From Candidatus Methanomethylophilaceae archaeon (GTDB lineage: Archaea > Thermoplasmatota > Thermoplasmata > Methanomassiliicoccales > Methanomethylophilaceae): 14,247 nt of DNA. How positions within the stretch are numbered: the first letter of the stretch is position 1; every line of letters begins with the position of its first letter. Position numbers and translations under genes: made by a program. The notes beneath the pieces are model-generated. The model worked only from the letters and a program-made list of their open reading frames with translations. It did not search any database and was not told where the DNA came from. The stretch covers positions 1 through 14,247 of the forward strand of contig WOYN01000041.1 of NCBI GenBank assembly GCA_011620825.1, given 5' to 3'. Positions 7,421 to 14,106 of this stretch are shown in pieces.

Positions 7421-7428
7421 TTTTTATT
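7421..7428 (+). promoter_or_regulatory. TATA-like box of the pyridoxal kinase gene
   Basis: TTTTTATT lies 24-31 nt before the ATG at 7452. This spacing supports 7452 rather than the in-frame ATG at 7440 as the true start. Confidence 0.55.
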
Positions 7429-7451
7429 AGTTTGTCGCAATGCATTGCGGT

Positions 7452-8339
7452 ATGGCCCAAAAGAAGGTCGTCGCAATCCATGACATCTCATGCTACGGGA
7501 GATGTTCGCTCACGGTAGCTCTGCCGATCCTCTCGGCCGCCGGCATCAACACCCCGGTCATCCCGACCGCGGTTCTGTCGACATACGTCGGACCGTTTCC
7601 GAACTTCACATACCGGGACATGACGGAGGATATCATTCCGATCGTCGAGCACTGGAGAGATATGGGTTTCGAATTCGACGCGGTATACACCGGGTTCCTG
7701 GGCTCCAAGGACCAGGTCGACGTGGTCAGAAAGGCGATCGCCATGCTGAAGGGACCGGATACCAAAGTGTACGTGGACCCCGTCATGGCCGACAACGGCG
7801 AGCTGTACTCGACGTTCGGCTCTGACTTTCCACCCGAGATGCGCAAGTTGTGCGGGGATGCCGATATAATCATGCCGAACATCACCGAACTGACACTAAT
7901 GCTCGGAGAACCGTACAAGGAAGGTCCCTACTCCGAAGAATACATTATGGACCTGCTCAGGAAGTCTGAAGCCCTCGGGGCCGAAAGGGTTGTGCTGACC
8001 GGCGTATATTTCGACGAGGAAGAGCTCGGGACCGCGGCATACGACTGCAGGACCCATCAGGTGCAGTACGTAATGAAGAAGCGCATACCGGGATACTATC
8101 ACGGCACTGGGGATATCTTCGGTTCGGGGCTGGTTGCGGCCCTGGTCCATGGATGGTCGCTTCCCGATGCGGTCGATATCACCGAGGACCTGACCATATC
8201 GAGCATCCGGAAGTCCGTCGAGGACGGAGAGGATATCAAAAACGGCGTCAACTTCGAATCCAGCCTGAGCGCTTTCGGCGCCAGGGTCACCCGCGTCAGA
8301 GGCCACCGAACGGTAACGGAAAAGAACGACGTGGTGTAG
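7452..8339 (+). CDS. Pyridoxal/pyridoxamine kinase (PdxK/PdxY type)
   Basis: A 295-residue ribokinase-superfamily enzyme that phosphorylates vitamin B6 vitamers with ATP to make PLP or PMP in a salvage route. The N-terminus KVVAIHDISCYGRCSL is the B6-kinase substrate signature. The middle has YTGFLGSKDQV, VYVDPVMADNGELY (metal and phosphate contact region) and IIMPNITEL. GTGDIFGSGL carries the anion hole and the catalytic Asp at about residue 221. Length and all motifs are complete, with no frameshift. The ATG at 7452 fits the TATA spacing and removes an uninformative MHCG extension. It is followed after 9 nt by a GNAT gene, probably cotranscribed. I cannot tell PdxK from PdxY here. Thiamine-pathway HMP kinase (ThiD) is less likely given the HDISCYGRCSL motif. 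Confidence 0.92.
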   Translation: MAQKKVVAIHDISCYGRCSLTVALPILSAAGINTPVIPTAVLSTYVGPFPNFTYRDMTEDIIPIVEHWRDMGFEFDAVYTGFLGSKDQVDVVRKAIAMLKGPDTKVYVDPVMADNGELYSTFGSDFPPEMRKLCGDADIIMPNITELTLMLGEPYKEGPYSEEYIMDLLRKSEALGAERVVLTGVYFDEEELGTAAYDCRTHQVQYVMKKRIPGYYHGTGDIFGSGLVAALVHGWSLPDAVDITEDLTISSIRKSVEDGEDIKNGVNFESSLSAFGARVTRVRGHRTVTEKNDVV

Positions 8340-8348
8340 ACAAGCTCG

Positions 8349-8795
8349 ATGGCGTCCGAGATCTGGCATGAGGCCTACGCGGATATGGTGACCGAGGATC
8401 AGACTGAATACATGCTTGGGAAATATCTGTCGACGGAATCGATCGAGAAGCAGATCTCCGAAGGCACCGTCTACGAGTTCATTATGGAGAACGGCAGGGA
8501 CGCAGGATTCATCGCATACAAAAAAGACGGCGGAAGGCTGTTCCTCAGCAAATTCTACATAGAGAAAGATCACCGGGGCTCTGGCCTGGCCGCTTACTCC
8601 ATGCGCCATATCGCCGATGTCGCCGACAGGATGGGGCTTACGTCCGTATATCTAACGGTCAACAGAGGAAACGCCAGAGCGATCTCTGCCTACGAGCATA
8701 TGGGGTTCGTCGCCTTGGAAGACGTCGATACGGATATCGGGAACGGGTTCTTGATGTGCGACCACGTGATGGAGCTGCCCGTCGGCAAGCGCTGA
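8349..8795 (+). CDS. GNAT-family N-acetyltransferase
   Basis: A 148-residue acyl-CoA-dependent acetyltransferase of normal single-domain length. The acetyl-CoA pyrophosphate loop is DHRGSGLAA, with R76-G77-S78-G79-L80-A81 fitting the R/Q-x-x-G-x-G/A motif A. Strand beta 4 upstream is RLFLSKFYI, and motif B is VNRGNARAISAYEHMGF near residues 109-125. This arrangement matches RimI-like and small-molecule GNATs. It starts 9 nt after the pyridoxal kinase stop with no promoter between, so it is likely the second gene of that transcript. A link to vitamin B6 or amine metabolism is only positional. The acceptor substrate cannot be predicted. Confidence 0.9.
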   Translation: MASEIWHEAYADMVTEDQTEYMLGKYLSTESIEKQISEGTVYEFIMENGRDAGFIAYKKDGGRLFLSKFYIEKDHRGSGLAAYSMRHIADVADRMGLTSVYLTVNRGNARAISAYEHMGFVALEDVDTDIGNGFLMCDHVMELPVGKR

Positions 8796-8819
8796 AATAC
8801 CCTTGCATCATCGGCATAT

Positions 8820-9663
8820 GTGAATTCCGCCGGCACGGCAGCCGTCCTATTGACCGTCATATTCGCCATTACGGCATGTTAAGCCTTGCGACGGACGGCT
8901 GCAACGGAGGCGGATCGACCGACGATGGGGCCCGGTGCGGAATAACGGTCTCGTACGACGATAATATCGAAACGGTGACCGGGCAGGGCACTTTCGACCA
9001 AGGCACGGTCGTATCGCCCGCAACGGTCGCAAAGCCGTATCATGTCCTCGACGAATGGAGCGGAGACCATGCTCTCGTCGGTCGTCCATTTCCTGCACCG
9101 TCAAAGGAGATGCGGAGCTCCCCGTAAGCTCTGCGATCGAAAAGGATGCGGGCTTAACATTTACGCAGACCGGATTTATGGAGCCGTTCTCTTTCACCTG
9201 CTTTGACATGTTCTCGCCTTACCAGACAGATACGTGGTCGGCAATGGGCATCTGTTCCGATGGCGGCGAAGAGGGCCTTGAATGCGAATACGGCGAGAAC
9301 GCTCCGGGCTTTTTGGTCCTCACCGTCGATGGCAATTCCGGAAGGCTCGCCGGCCTTCGGGGCATGACGATGACCAACACGTCTTCATATCCCGAAAACA
9401 ATTCGCTCAGCAGTTACATCGAGACGAGCTCGTACATATGGGAAGATTACAGCCCGGTCGACCTCAGGTATAGCGGATACCCTATGCTCCCGGTACTCGA
9501 CGCCGGAATATTCGATTCGAGCGGAGGCGCCGTCATCCCCGGCCCGGAGGGCAACTTCGACGGATGTCCGGGCCTCATGTTTTGCGATACGACAGACGAT
9601 CCTTCAGACGGCCGCGGCTGCAGCCAGGGAGGATCTCGCTGGTTTGGAAGATTACAGCCCTGA
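8820..9663 (+). pseudogene. Degenerate gene for an exported protein with InlB-B-like repeat
   Basis: No intact gene lies between 8796 and 9740, but coding-like segments in successive frames join up. From a GTG at 8820 a hydrophobic stretch TAAVLLTVIFAITA resembles a signal peptide and hits a stop at 8880. Shifting by one lost base near 8874-8880 continues as LSLATDGCNGGGSTDDGA...GQGTFDQGTVVSPATV...LDEWSGD. This resembles a divergent InlB B-repeat (gxGxyxxGxxVxxxAxP...WsGD) of surface proteins. A second one-base loss near 9080 leads into a segment of about 190 residues (SCTVKGDAELPVSS onward) ending at 9663, which I do not recognise. The last ~35 residues may also be out of frame, since frame 2 there reads AAAAAREDLAGLEDYSPD. 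It is probably a decayed secreted or surface protein. Confidence 0.6.
9441..9660 (+). repeat. 15-bp direct repeat pair
   Basis: GGAAGATTACAGCCC occurs exactly at 9441-9455 and again at 9646-9660, inside the degenerate gene. The copies are 205 bp apart, so they fall in different frames, yet each encodes EDYSP in one frame. The flanks are unrelated. Confidence 0.8.
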
Positions 9664-9710
9664 TGCGACCCCCTGCCTGTTTCCGTCTTCGTCAACCGAA
9701 TCAAAATCAA

Positions 9711-9718
9711 TCTATAAT
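9711..9718 (+). promoter_or_regulatory. TATA-like box of the YgiQ gene
   Basis: TCTATAAT lies 23-30 nt before the ATG at 9741, predicting a leaderless mRNA independent of the decayed gene upstream. Confidence 0.55.
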
Positions 9719-9740
9719 CTATCGTTGTTGAACAGCCGAT

Positions 9741-11432
9741 ATGTTCATACCTACCACGTTGCAGGAGGCCGAAGAAAGGGGATGGAAATCCCTCGATATA
9801 ATCCTGATATCAGGGGACACATATTACGATACATCTTACAACGGTAGCGCAGTGATCGGCCACTGGCTCATCGATAACGGATACAAAGTGGGGATAATCC
9901 CGCAACCCAAAGAAGAAGATATCGGCAAGCTCGGAGTTCCCAATTTGTTCTGGTCGGTCTCGGCAGGCTGCGTGGATTCCATGGTCGCCAACCGCACCCC
10001 TACCGGGAAGATCAGGAACGACGACGACTTCACTCCCGGAGGCATAAACAACAGACGTCCGGACCGGGCCACCATAAGCTATACGAACATGATCAAAAAA
10101 TTCTGCAAGGACAGGCCCATAGTCCTAGGCGGGATAGAGGCCTCCCTCAGAAGGATAGCCCATTACGATGTGTGGTCCGATTCTGTCAGAAGAAGCATAC
10201 TTTTCGATGCCAAGGCCGACTATATAACTTACGGAATGGCGGAATTTTCGAATCTGGCACTTGCCGATTCCTTGCGTGATGGCGATGATCCTTCGCAGAT
10301 AAGAGGTATATGCTACATCTCGAAAGAGATGAAAGAGGGGTACATCGAGCTGCCTTCTTACGAAGAATGCTCCGGGGACATGGAGAAGTTCGCTTCCGCA
10401 TACCGCGAATTCTACCACAACTGCGACCCGATAACGGCAAAAGGATTGTGCCAGAAGCACGGTAACAGATATCTCGTTCAGAACCCTCCGCAGAGAGACC
10501 CTACCACCGGAGAATTAGACAGGATATATTCGTTGGATTACGAGAACAGGGTCCACCCCTCGTTCCTGAAGGACGGGCGTGTAAAGGCCGCAGACACCGT
10601 AAAAAACTCGATAACCACCCACCGCGGCTGCTACGGAGGATGCAACTACTGCGCCATAGCCGTCCACCAGGGCAGAAGGGTCATAAGCAGGTCCGAGGAC
10701 TCCATCGTAAAAGAGATAGAGAAGTTCTCCAAAAAAAACGGCTTCAACGGCATAATCTACGATCTGGGCGGACCGACCGCCAATATGTACGGGATCGAAT
10801 GCAAAAAGAAGATGGAGAAGGGGGCATGCGAGGACAAGCAGTGCCTGTTCCCCGAAGTATGCCGGTCTCTGCACGTTGACCATACGGCTCAGATGCGCCT
10901 GCTGAAGCGGGCCAGGAACGTTCCGGGCGTCAGAAAGGTGTTCGTGACCTCGGGAATAAGATACGACATGGTTTTGGCCGACGCCGACCATAAGATCGAT
11001 TACGTGGACGCAATAGTGAAAAATCACGTCTCCGGACAGCTCAAGGTTGCTCCGGAACATTCTTCCGACAGAGTGCTGGCAATTATGGGCAAGCCGGGAA
11101 AGGACCAATTGTTGGATTTCAAGGACATGTTCGATGACTCCAACGCGGAGTTCGGCAAGAAGCAGTTCCTCACATACTATCTGATGGCGGCGCATCCGGG
11201 TTGCACGCAGAGGGACATGGACGAGCTGGGCAGGTTCTGCAGAAGCAAGCTTAAAACGAACCCGGAACAGGTCCAGATATTCACTCCGACGCCCTCGACC
11301 GTTTCAACCATGATGTACTGCACCGGGAGGACCATGGACGGCGGCGAATTGTTCGTCGAACGTACCGATTCGGGCAAACAGGCACAGAAAGACGCCGTCA
11401 TCAAGAGGGGAGATGGGCACGAAAGAAGATGA
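9741..11432 (+). CDS. YgiQ-family (UPF0313) radical SAM protein
   Basis: A 563-residue protein of unknown reaction in the B12-binding-like/radical SAM class. The N-terminal region SLDIILISGDTYYDTSYNG, VGIIPQPKEEDIGKLG and VLGGIEASLRRIAHYDVWSD (first ~160 residues) is highly diagnostic of YgiQ. The radical SAM cluster motif is GCYGGCNYC, with C297, C301 and C304 (CX3CX2C) binding a 4Fe-4S that cleaves S-adenosylmethionine. It is followed by ISRSEDSIVKEIE and DLGGPTANMYG. Further family blocks are C(K)3 with a downstream Cys cluster, SGIRYDMVL and LKVAPEHSSDRVL. Compared with E. coli YgiQ (about 740 residues) the C-terminal tail is missing, as is an insert before the SAM domain. The start is fixed by the TATA spacing. 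It overlaps the following gene by 20 bp, so coupled expression is likely. Confidence 0.95.
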   Translation: MFIPTTLQEAEERGWKSLDIILISGDTYYDTSYNGSAVIGHWLIDNGYKVGIIPQPKEEDIGKLGVPNLFWSVSAGCVDSMVANRTPTGKIRNDDDFTPGGINNRRPDRATISYTNMIKKFCKDRPIVLGGIEASLRRIAHYDVWSDSVRRSILFDAKADYITYGMAEFSNLALADSLRDGDDPSQIRGICYISKEMKEGYIELPSYEECSGDMEKFASAYREFYHNCDPITAKGLCQKHGNRYLVQNPPQRDPTTGELDRIYSLDYENRVHPSFLKDGRVKAADTVKNSITTHRGCYGGCNYCAIAVHQGRRVISRSEDSIVKEIEKFSKKNGFNGIIYDLGGPTANMYGIECKKKMEKGACEDKQCLFPEVCRSLHVDHTAQMRLLKRARNVPGVRKVFVTSGIRYDMVLADADHKIDYVDAIVKNHVSGQLKVAPEHSSDRVLAIMGKPGKDQLLDFKDMFDDSNAEFGKKQFLTYYLMAAHPGCTQRDMDELGRFCRSKLKTNPEQVQIFTPTPSTVSTMMYCTGRTMDGGELFVERTDSGKQAQKDAVIKRGDGHERR

Positions 11433-12108
11433 GCGCCTTTTCTGTCTGATCGACGAAGCTGCGCAAAAATATAACCATAAGGTTAAGAGTGCCAGCTTTG
11501 AAAAGTTCAAGGATTTCAAGGTAACGTGGAACCGAAACGGCAGCGAAAAATCCTACAGGATCTCAGACTACATCTCCGATTCCCCCGACGATGTGCTGTA
11601 CGATTTCCTCGATACGCTGATCTCCCGCATGACCGGCCGCAAGAAAGGATATGGTCCCGAGTACTTGGAATGGGTTTCTTCGGACGGCTTTGTTCTTTCA
11701 AAACGCCCCATATACCTGGAGAGGAGCCGCAACATATCGATGAGCACCTCGGGAGTCCACAGGGACATAGGGGGATCGTTGGACAGGCTTTTGGAATCGG
11801 GACTTCTGACGGATTCCGACATCGACAACTCATACTTCACCTGGACTATAGGACCGGGCTTCACAAAGGTGGGCAGCTGCAACGCCATGTTCCGCGTTGT
11901 TACCATATCCTCCTCCCTCGATTCCCCCGACGTCCCCGAGAAGGTCCTGGACTTCGTGACATACCATGAGTCCCTGCATCTCGGACGCGGGTACCGTCCG
12001 AACCGCAGAGCGCACGACCTCACGTTCCGTGAATCGGAGCACAGGTTCCCGGGCTGGGAGGAATGCGAAAAGCACCTGATGAAAATGAAGAAGACAAAGG
12101 AGAAATAA
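11413..12108 (+). CDS. HExxH zinc-metallopeptidase-like protein (SprT/YgjP-like)
   Basis: A 231-residue soluble protein. Near the C-terminus TYHESLHLGRG gives a zincin motif, H185-E186-S-L-H189. H201 follows in HDLTFRESEHRFPGW, with a spacing and sequence (HxxxF...E...P.W) like the third zinc ligand region of YgjP/SprT-type proteins. The N-terminal ~160 residues (KVTWNRNGSEKSYRIS and onward) resemble the beta-rich front part of such small peptidases, but I cannot assign a named family. There is no signal peptide or membrane span, so it would be cytoplasmic. SprT relatives cut DNA-protein crosslinks, and others are uncharacterised. The ATG at 11413 lies inside the ygiQ end (20-bp overlap), preceded by a purine-rich GAGGGGAG that is almost adjacent. 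The activity is inferred from the motif only. Confidence 0.7.
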   Translation: MGTKEDERLFCLIDEAAQKYNHKVKSASFEKFKDFKVTWNRNGSEKSYRISDYISDSPDDVLYDFLDTLISRMTGRKKGYGPEYLEWVSSDGFVLSKRPIYLERSRNISMSTSGVHRDIGGSLDRLLESGLLTDSDIDNSYFTWTIGPGFTKVGSCNAMFRVVTISSSLDSPDVPEKVLDFVTYHESLHLGRGYRPNRRAHDLTFRESEHRFPGWEECEKHLMKMKKTKEK

Positions 12109-12118
12109 ATGAAAAGGA

Positions 12119-12138
12119 GGGGGCAGTCGCCTGTCCCC
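12119..12138. other. Hairpin between convergent genes
   Basis: GGGGGCAG (12119-12126) pairs with CTGTCCCC (12131-12138) across a 4-nt loop, giving 8 pairs with one G-U. An outer AAAGGAG/CTCCTTT pair (about 12113-12119 and 12157-12163) could extend it. It lies between the 3' ends of the peptidase gene and the small basic ORF. It may protect or end either transcript. There is no T-tract right after it on the plus strand. Confidence 0.4.
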
Positions 12139-12169
12139 GCTGAGGTTTGAAAACGCTCCTTTCGGACGC

Positions 12170-12268
12170 TCACTTCTTTTTCGGAACAAATCCGCCCTTC
12201 TTAGGCTCTTCCTTCTTTGCAGCAGGCTGGGCCTTCTTGTCAGCGGGTTTGGCAGCTTCTTTTGCCAT
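12170..12268 (-). CDS. Small Lys/Ala/Pro-rich basic protein (32 residues)
   Basis: The reading frame encodes MAKEAAKPADKKAQPAAKK followed by EEPKKGGFVPKKK and a TGA. It is strongly basic, low-complexity and probably disordered, like the tails of histone-like or nucleic-acid-binding proteins. The start at 12266-12268 has AGGA a few bases upstream, and CTTTAAAC (12292-12299) sits at TATA distance. An in-frame ATG at 12281-12283 would add MDSGI. Codons are clean with no internal stop, and the GGFVPKKK ending looks deliberate rather than random. It is convergent with the peptidase gene and divergent from the first Sel1 gene. It matches no family I can name. Chance low-complexity coding is the alternative. 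Confidence 0.6.
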   Translation of the reverse strand: MAKEAAKPADKKAQPAAKKEEPKKGGFVPKKK

Positions 12269-12291
12269 AATTCCTGAATCCATGCTTATAA

Positions 12292-12299
12292 GTTTAAAG
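12292..12299 (-). promoter_or_regulatory. TATA-like box of the small basic ORF
   Basis: CTTTAAAC on the minus strand is 24-31 nt upstream of the ATG at 12268. A second AT-rich element (TTATAAG, 12284-12290) overlaps downstream. The rest of the gap to 12455 is AT-rich with a short inverted repeat GTAAAATTAC; I see no clear plus-strand TATA box for the Sel1 gene. Confidence 0.4.
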
Positions 12300-12455
12300 C
12301 GATACCCTTAACCAAAATTTAGCTGGGAGAGCAAAAAGAAAGGTGCCTTAAATCCGACTGAAAATAACGTAAAATTACCTCCATCTTTCGAATGAATTCT
12401 TCGTTTTGAGCAGTTTTCCGGATAGATTGAAGTAGATACAACCGCTCTGCCTGAC

Positions 12456-13337
12456 ATGGCCGGAAATGAGAAAAACTACGTCTTCGAAACCCCTGAGGGA
12501 AAGGTCGAGATGGACATCGATGAGGTAAGGGAACTCGCCGATTCCGGGAACATCGACGGGCAGTACGCTTACGGCCTTTCACTGGTGCTCGGTCTGGATA
12601 CCGACGTGGACGAGCAGGCGGGATACGGATATCTTGAAGATGCCGCCGAGGGCGGACAGGCCGACGCCATGCTGTTCCTGGTGAAGATGTTCTTTTCGGG
12701 ACAATATCTCGGGATCGACCCGGTCAAAGCGGTCGATTACGCGAAGCGGGCCTCCGATGCCGGGATCCCCGAGGCAAAGCTGTACCTCGGGACCGCGTAC
12801 ATGGACGGTCTTTCGGTCGATAACGACTATTCTGTGGCCGCCGACCTTTTCAGGCAGGCCGCCAACGCCGGCGTGCAGGAAGCGAGGAACAGCCTGGCGT
12901 ATCTTTACGAGGAAGGGCTCGGAGTTCCGAAGGACGAGAATAAGGCGTTCAAGCTCTACAGCATCGCGGCCAGGGCCGGCAACATCAACGGAATGTTCCG
13001 CTGCGGGGTCTGCTGCGAATACGGCATAGGTGTCGACGTGGATCTGAAGAGGGCCGTGGAATGGTATGAGAAGGCCGCCAAAGAGGGCGATGCGTTCGCG
13101 ATGCACCGCCTTGGGATAATTTATTCCAGGGACTCGAAGGGCGTCGGAGAAGACCCGGAGAAGGCGTTCGGATGGTTCCTCGCCGCGGCTCTGGAGGGCA
13201 TAGCCGACTCGATGTACGCCGTGGGGATCTGCTATAGGGACGGCTACGGCACCGAGGCCGACGGCGAAGAGTCGAAGAAATGGATGAAGCTCGCCGCCGA
13301 TAACGGGGTGGACGGTTCGGACCGCACCGAGACCTGA
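12456..13337 (+). CDS. Sel1-repeat protein, seven repeats
   Basis: A 293-residue acidic protein. After a short N-terminal region (MAGNEKNYVFETPEGKVEM) it consists of seven consecutive 36-37 residue Sel1-like repeats from about residue 31 to 287. Each has the alternating pattern A..LG..Y..G.GV..D..KA..WY.KAA..G. The best copies are LAYLYEEGLGVPKDENKAF, CCEYGIGVDVDLKRAVEWY and GICYRDGYGTEADGEESKK. Sel1 arrays are TPR-related superhelices that bind other proteins, often in signalling, ER quality control or host contact. There is no signal peptide, so it is probably cytoplasmic. No catalytic residues are seen. A second Sel1 gene follows immediately with its own TATA box. The partner is unknown. 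Confidence 0.9.
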   Translation: MAGNEKNYVFETPEGKVEMDIDEVRELADSGNIDGQYAYGLSLVLGLDTDVDEQAGYGYLEDAAEGGQADAMLFLVKMFFSGQYLGIDPVKAVDYAKRASDAGIPEAKLYLGTAYMDGLSVDNDYSVAADLFRQAANAGVQEARNSLAYLYEEGLGVPKDENKAFKLYSIAARAGNINGMFRCGVCCEYGIGVDVDLKRAVEWYEKAAKEGDAFAMHRLGIIYSRDSKGVGEDPEKAFGWFLAAALEGIADSMYAVGICYRDGYGTEADGEESKKWMKLAADNGVDGSDRTET

Positions 13338-13340
13338 CCC

Positions 13341-13348
13341 TTATAAAT
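13341..13348 (+). promoter_or_regulatory. TATA box of the second Sel1 gene
   Basis: TTATAAAT lies 22-29 nt upstream of the ATG at 13370 and only 3 nt after the preceding stop. The two Sel1 genes can therefore be transcribed separately although only 32 bp apart. Confidence 0.7.
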
Positions 13349-13369
13349 GATGCTACCCTTCTGCTCAGC

Positions 13370-14020
13370 ATGGCCATCGACGGGTTATTATCATCTGCCG
13401 AGGACGGGAGTCCCGAGGCGCAATATCAGCTTGCTATGCTATACATCGAAGGGGAAGAGGTCCCCCAGGACTATTCGCTGGCGGAGAAATGGCTCCGCAG
13501 GGCCGCGGGGAAGAACTATCTCCCGGCCAACAGGGAGCTTGGGATCCTTATCGCCTCCGGGTCTGTGAAAGGAAGGACAGAGACCGAGGCCTACGACCTG
13601 TTACGCGGCCCCGTGGACAGGATGGATCCACGTTCCCTCTACTATCTGGCACTGATGTACGAGACCGGGAACTGCATCACAAGGGACCTTGTGAGCGCCA
13701 TACGCCTGTACGCCTTCGCCGCCAGCTTCGGATATCCCGGGGCAGAAGAGGACCACGACCGTGTTCAGAAGATCTACGACGGGGAGCGCGCCGCACTGCT
13801 CAGGTCCCGCCCCCTGCTGGACCTGCAGGTCTCCGAGAACGGCATCGAAGCCGTATGCTGCAAGGATATGCTCGACTTTGTGCTGATCGGCGATATCTAC
13901 TTCATCGACACCTACAAAGGGCCGGCAATATGCGCCCTCGACGAGAAGGGACAGGAGATCGTGCTGAAAGAGTGCCCGTTCTGCGGTAAAAGGTGCGAAC
14001 AGGTCCCCAAGACCTGCTGA
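13370..14020 (+). CDS. Sel1-repeat protein with C-terminal four-cysteine tail
   Basis: A 216-residue protein. Residues about 10-122 hold three Sel1-like units (AQYQLAMLYIEGEEVPQDYS, RELGILIASGSVKGRTETEA and LYYLALMYETGNCITRDLVS), followed by a short helical linker to about 140. The remaining ~75 residues form a distinct beta-rich domain (LLDLQVSENGIEAVCC, FVLIGDIYFIDTYKG, ICALDEKGQEIVL). The domain ends in CPFCGKRC...C, with C202, C205, C209 and C216 at the very C-terminus, resembling a zinc knuckle. No signal peptide is present. The ATG at 13370 is fixed by the strong TATA box. It is adjacent to another Sel1 protein and may share a partner or function. The metal-binding tail is inferred from cysteine spacing. 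Confidence 0.88.
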   Translation: MAIDGLLSSAEDGSPEAQYQLAMLYIEGEEVPQDYSLAEKWLRRAAGKNYLPANRELGILIASGSVKGRTETEAYDLLRGPVDRMDPRSLYYLALMYETGNCITRDLVSAIRLYAFAASFGYPGAEEDHDRVQKIYDGERAALLRSRPLLDLQVSENGIEAVCCKDMLDFVLIGDIYFIDTYKGPAICALDEKGQEIVLKECPFCGKRCEQVPKTC

Positions 14021-14068
14021 TATCCTTCCTGAGGGACAGCCGTCGGGGGCGGTTGCTCGGTAAGGATA
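14021..14068. other. Long inverted repeat overlapping the next gene's TATA region
   Basis: TATCCTT (14021-14027) is complementary to AAGGATA (14062-14068). Inside is a second pair, CAGCCG/CGGTTG, around a G-rich loop. The left arm directly follows the Sel1 stop codon, and the right arm runs into the TATA-like ATATAATAAA (14066-14075). It could be a 3' hairpin of the upstream mRNA, an operator for the downstream promoter, or chance. Confidence 0.35.
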
Positions 14069-14075
14069 TAATAAA
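14066..14075 (+). promoter_or_regulatory. TATA-like box of the last gene
   Basis: ATATAATAAA predicts a start near 14092-14096, leaving a leader of about 10-15 nt that contains the Shine-Dalgarno sequence. Confidence 0.5.
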
Positions 14076-14094
14076 GAGGGGACAATATATGCGT

Positions 14095-14100
14095 GGAGGA
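14095..14100 (+). promoter_or_regulatory. Shine-Dalgarno sequence deciding the start at 14107
   Basis: GGAGGA with a 6-nt spacer to ATG 14107 is a near-perfect ribosome binding site. It argues against the in-frame ATG at 14089. It is unusual here, since most other first genes look leaderless. Confidence 0.65.
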
Positions 14101-14106
14101 TTCCGT

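Noticed and set aside
9441..9660. Att site or target-site duplication of a mobile element
   Set aside because: The 190 bp between the 15-bp repeats encodes no transposase or integrase and has no terminal inverted repeats.
10515..11195. 226-codon open frame antisense to the YgiQ gene
   Set aside because: It lies wholly over conserved radical SAM coding sequence and its translation shows no recognisable domain.
12109..12150. 13-codon frame (MKRRGQSPVPAEV) directly after the peptidase stop
   Set aside because: It coincides with a strong hairpin and has no promoter, ribosome site or other coding evidence.
12456..13337. CRISPR-like or satellite DNA repeat in the Sel1 gene
   Set aside because: The periodicity is at protein level (36-37 residues) with diverged DNA; there are no identical repeats separated by spacers.
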